In this document: in pieces, positions 61,211-64,000 of the stretch
Position numbering within the stretch: position 1 is the stretch's first letter
How the letters are laid out: the number at the start of each line of letters is the position of its first letter
Notes under the pieces: generated by a model
Database searches by the model: none
Told to the model about the DNA's origin: nothing
The model's input: the letters and a program-made list of their open reading frames with translations, nothing else
Made by a program: the position numbers and the translations under genes
Assembly: GCA_028015205.1 (NCBI GenBank)
Contig: CM051514.1
Coordinates: forward strand, 46,392,150 to 46,456,149
Length of the DNA: 64,000 bases
Reading direction: 5' to 3'
DNA from: Mytilisepta virgata
Taxonomy: Eukaryota; Mollusca; Bivalvia; Mytilida; Mytilidae

Positions 61211-61575
61211 TAACCGCCTCGGTGGTCTCGTGGTAGCGTGCCCGCCTCCCATTTGGAAGATCGCGTGTTCGGTCCCCGTCCGGGTCAAACAAAAGACATT
61301 AAAATTGGTATTTGCTGCTTCTCCGCCAAGAACGTCGCATCTAGGAGTAAGAACAAATTAAAGGACTGGTCAGCTCGGAGTTAATATAATGTGTCCGGGT
61401 GGGGTGATATGTCGTCCTTTGGACTGTTACGTCATGAGCTAGCACGTTAAAAATCCGACTCAGCGTGTCGGTCTAGTACAAAGCAGGGTTGATATTCATA
61501 TCATATCAACATGTTGTGATCCTGATATGCACTTATTGGTTGCCACTGGACGTTAAACAATAATTCGTCCATCCA
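61211..61575 (+). mobile_element. SINE family 2, full copy
   Basis: Head ACCGCCTCGGTGGTCTCGTG with A box TGGTCTCGTGG; B box changed to TGTTCGGTCCC. The body and TCCATCCACC tail match the copy at 41760. No target duplication found, so it is older or rearranged. Confidence 0.9.
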
Positions 61576-61969
61576 CCAATCCTTTAATCAGTTTTGAAAA
61601 TTTCACGATTACTGGATATCTCGAAAAATATTTTCGACACTTTTCTATTTTGCTTCCCCTTTTTCGTAGATTCTGGGGATAAAACACTAACATCTTAGAC
61701 ATTAACAAGGCCCTTAGAATAAATTGAAGCAGTTCTGCTTCCCATATTAACAATAACTGTCAAAGTCATCTATTTTCATTCGCTGACAGCAAACGGAAAG
61801 ACCTCATTATGAACCCCACATAATGACGGAATAAAGATATATATGAAGATAGGTTCTAATGATGTTGGAAAGATAACCAGAAAACGACTTTGTTGTGTCG
61901 CTTGCGTTACGCAGAAGCGACTTATAGGAATCACTATTTGTCATCTTGCCTCGTTGTCGTCGTTGTCGA

Positions 61970-62440
61970 CATTTTTTTAATTTCTGTCACATTTTCTTAG
62001 AAACCACACAGGCCAGCTTCCTGAGATTTGGCATAGAGCATCATTATGGAGAACTGTATCGTGTAAGGCAGTTTCGAATCTGCCAAATGTCCACTTCCTG
62101 TTTGACGGAACTTAGAATTTTTTTGAAATAGAAAAATTTCTGTCATATTTTTCTCAGGTACCAAATAGGTTCGTTTCATGATATTTGGCACAAATCATCA
62201 GTATGGAGTACTGTATTGTGTAAGGCAGTTTGAAATCTGCCCCATGCTACTTCCTGTTTGATGGAACTTAGAATATTTTTGATATAGAAAAATATCTGTC
62301 AATTTTTTCTCAGGAACCAACCAGGCTATCTTCTTGATTATTACGTGTAAGGCAGTTTCGAATCTGTCGTATGCCCACTTCCTGTTTGACGGAACTTAGA
62401 ATATTTTTGATCTATAAAAAATTTCTGTCACAAGTAATTT
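61970..62440 (+). repeat. About 156-bp tandem repeat, roughly three units
   Basis: ATTTCTGTCA-type starts at 61981, 62136, 62292 and 62421. Each unit contains TGTAAGGCAGTTT.GAATCTG and ACTTCCTGTTTGA.GGAACTTAGAAT. The third unit is shortened by about 26 bases. Confidence 0.88.
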
Positions 62441-63846
62441 TCAAAAGAAAATAAGTGCGTAGGCGACACATGTCTTCCATGAAAGAATTACCACTAAGTT
62501 TGAACAACTTAACAACAACTTTAAAGGATATTTCAAAGTCATTTATTTTTCTTTTATTCTTAATCGGCAACATAAAAAGGGTGTACATTAATAATCAGAA
62601 CATTGTTCATAAATCTCTATATGATATGAAAGAAATGCTTATTCAAAGAAATCAAATATTAAACGTGCCATACGCCGAATAAAAGGATTAAAAATTATGT
62701 ACTGTTCTATTACTTTAACAGAATGATCTGATATGGTCGGTTTAAGTTGACACAAACTCTAAGCAAACTAATGATAGTTTAATTTTTTATTTTAAAATCA
62801 CAATTTAAAAGGCATTCAGCAGTAAGAAACTTGAAAAGTTCAAGACTGATTTGAGACGATTTCTTTGCTCAGATTACCTGTCTAATTTCAGAATCCACCT
62901 GAAAGGTTAATCAGCATAATTACACACAATAACAAAGAAATGAACTCAAACAAATGCTGACATCTCTGATAATCTCACAATGCAGTTCCGAGACATACCA
63001 AACATAAAAACAAACACAGGACACTTCAAAATGTGTTAGATTGGACCAATAATATGAATGGGTTGCACAAGATTTAAGATAAACATCCACACCGACTGAT
63101 GTATACTTTTTTTTGATAACGTCATTTGTCAGAGTAAAGAAAACTGAAACAAAATATAGAAGATATAGATCACAATTAATTTACACAACGAGTGACGAAT
63201 TATAGACCAGTATTAGCTTTTCAGACTACGTACTAAACCGGACATCTAAATTATTGGTCAGAAATCACTTTGCAAATCTTGATTGTATAGAAACTGTTTA
63301 CTATCAGCAGAAAACTGACAGTTTTTGAACCACAAAATACGTCAGTTTTACTGTTAATTTTTTTGTTGATTTAAAAAATATCTACAAAGGGTTAATGATT
63401 TTTATAAGTGTCCTTTATTATGAGGTGGAAATAATATACTAATATAAAGAGTCATATTATTTTACAAAGTTTATTAATATTAGTATATTACCTGGGTCAG
63501 TTGATATTATTGTGATGCTGGCGTGTAATTGGTACATGAAACATTTTGCGAAAACCAAGGGTGTATCCCCGAAGCGGGAGGGGTTACTTGGTCATTTATT
63601 TCATGCGTTTGTGCCGAATGACCTTTCTAAAACGGAATCTGTTCATGTCAGGCTATTACAAAAAAAACATACCCTGTTCATGACTTACAACAACATAACA
63701 TGCTCTGTGCCAGACAATAACAACTCTACCTTAGTATTAAATATGGAACTAAACATTTGTAAGAATTAACAGAACATTGAAAATGAAGTATTTTTCTTTA
63801 TCATTAACCTCCGTTTTTATTCATATAATTATGTTCTTAAGAAATT
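62441..63846. other. Gene-free stretch
   Basis: Short frames at 62455-62682 and 63512-63769 without recognisable domains; no repeats seen. Confidence 0.5.
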
Positions 63847-63938
63847 ATGACCCTGTTCTAGACAATTCTACAGAAAATATGACCCTATTCTAGACAATTC
63901 TACAGAAAAAATGACCCTGTTCTAGACATCAAGATCGC
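63847..63938 (+). repeat. 32-bp tandem repeat, nearly three units
   Basis: ATGACCCTGTTCTAGACA occurs at 63847, 63879 (one change) and 63911; the last unit is cut short. Confidence 0.9.
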
Positions 63939-64000
63939 GAAAACACGACCTTTTACTGCGCAAAATCATACCATCATTTTAATTGGGAGTGTCCCTCCCC

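Noticed and set aside
61970..62440. CRISPR-like array
   Set aside because: Units are about 156 bp, diverged, contiguous and lack spacers; the DNA is eukaryotic.
63512..63769. 85-codon frame near the right edge
   Set aside because: No domain, membrane or signal features; base composition like its surroundings.

Overview
The window is AT-rich eukaryotic nuclear DNA, most likely from a bivalve mollusc. The evidence is a single intron-less biogenic-amine receptor gene of protostome type, a vertebrate/mollusc-type (TTAGGG) interstitial telomeric array, two tRNA-headed SINE families, and many short dispersed repeats of a kind I associate with mussels (that last point is from memory). No bacterial operon, CRISPR, plasmid or phage feature is present.

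Only one protein-coding gene can be supported. It is a 5-HT1-like serotonin G-protein-coupled receptor at 54621-55979 on the + strand, complete in one exon. A likely 5' UTR splice acceptor lies at 54497, three short upstream ORFs lie between the acceptor and the start codon, and a likely polyadenylation signal lies at 56449. Nearly all other open frames are short chance frames. The longest open frames elsewhere come from a 54-bp minisatellite whose period is a multiple of three.

The rest is a mosaic of non-autonomous mobile elements and tandem repeats. From left to right: a 390-bp TA-flanked MITE (3891), a 150-bp tandem duplication (8 kb), the first copies of a hammerhead-ribozyme-like repeat (9.5 and 11.8 kb), a SINE with a perfect 13-bp target duplication (11.9 kb), a 224-bp terminal-inverted-repeat element (12.5 kb), a palindromic element with a second copy in opposite orientation (14.4 and 20.8 kb), the 54-bp minisatellite (19.6 kb), the telomeric array (22.4 kb), a 483-bp element with a perfect 9-bp target duplication (24.2 kb), a CAGT-ended MITE (26.5 kb), a 135-bp palindrome (29.5 kb), an intact hammerhead-like core (31.7 kb), a 280-bp TTAA-bounded element with a near-identical second copy just downstream of the receptor (38.7 and 56.9 kb), a 29-bp minisatellite next to a SINE with a perfect 12-bp target duplication (41.2-42.1 kb), a reverse SINE with an internal duplication (45.1 kb), a TIR element with a duplicated flank (49.9 kb), and a repeat-dense right end (58.5-62.4 kb).

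The most interesting signal is the dispersed repeat whose core matches the conserved positions of a hammerhead self-cleaving ribozyme. Six copies lie in one orientation, one with an intact core, plus three copies of a related subfamily. Second is the stack of uORFs in front of the receptor.
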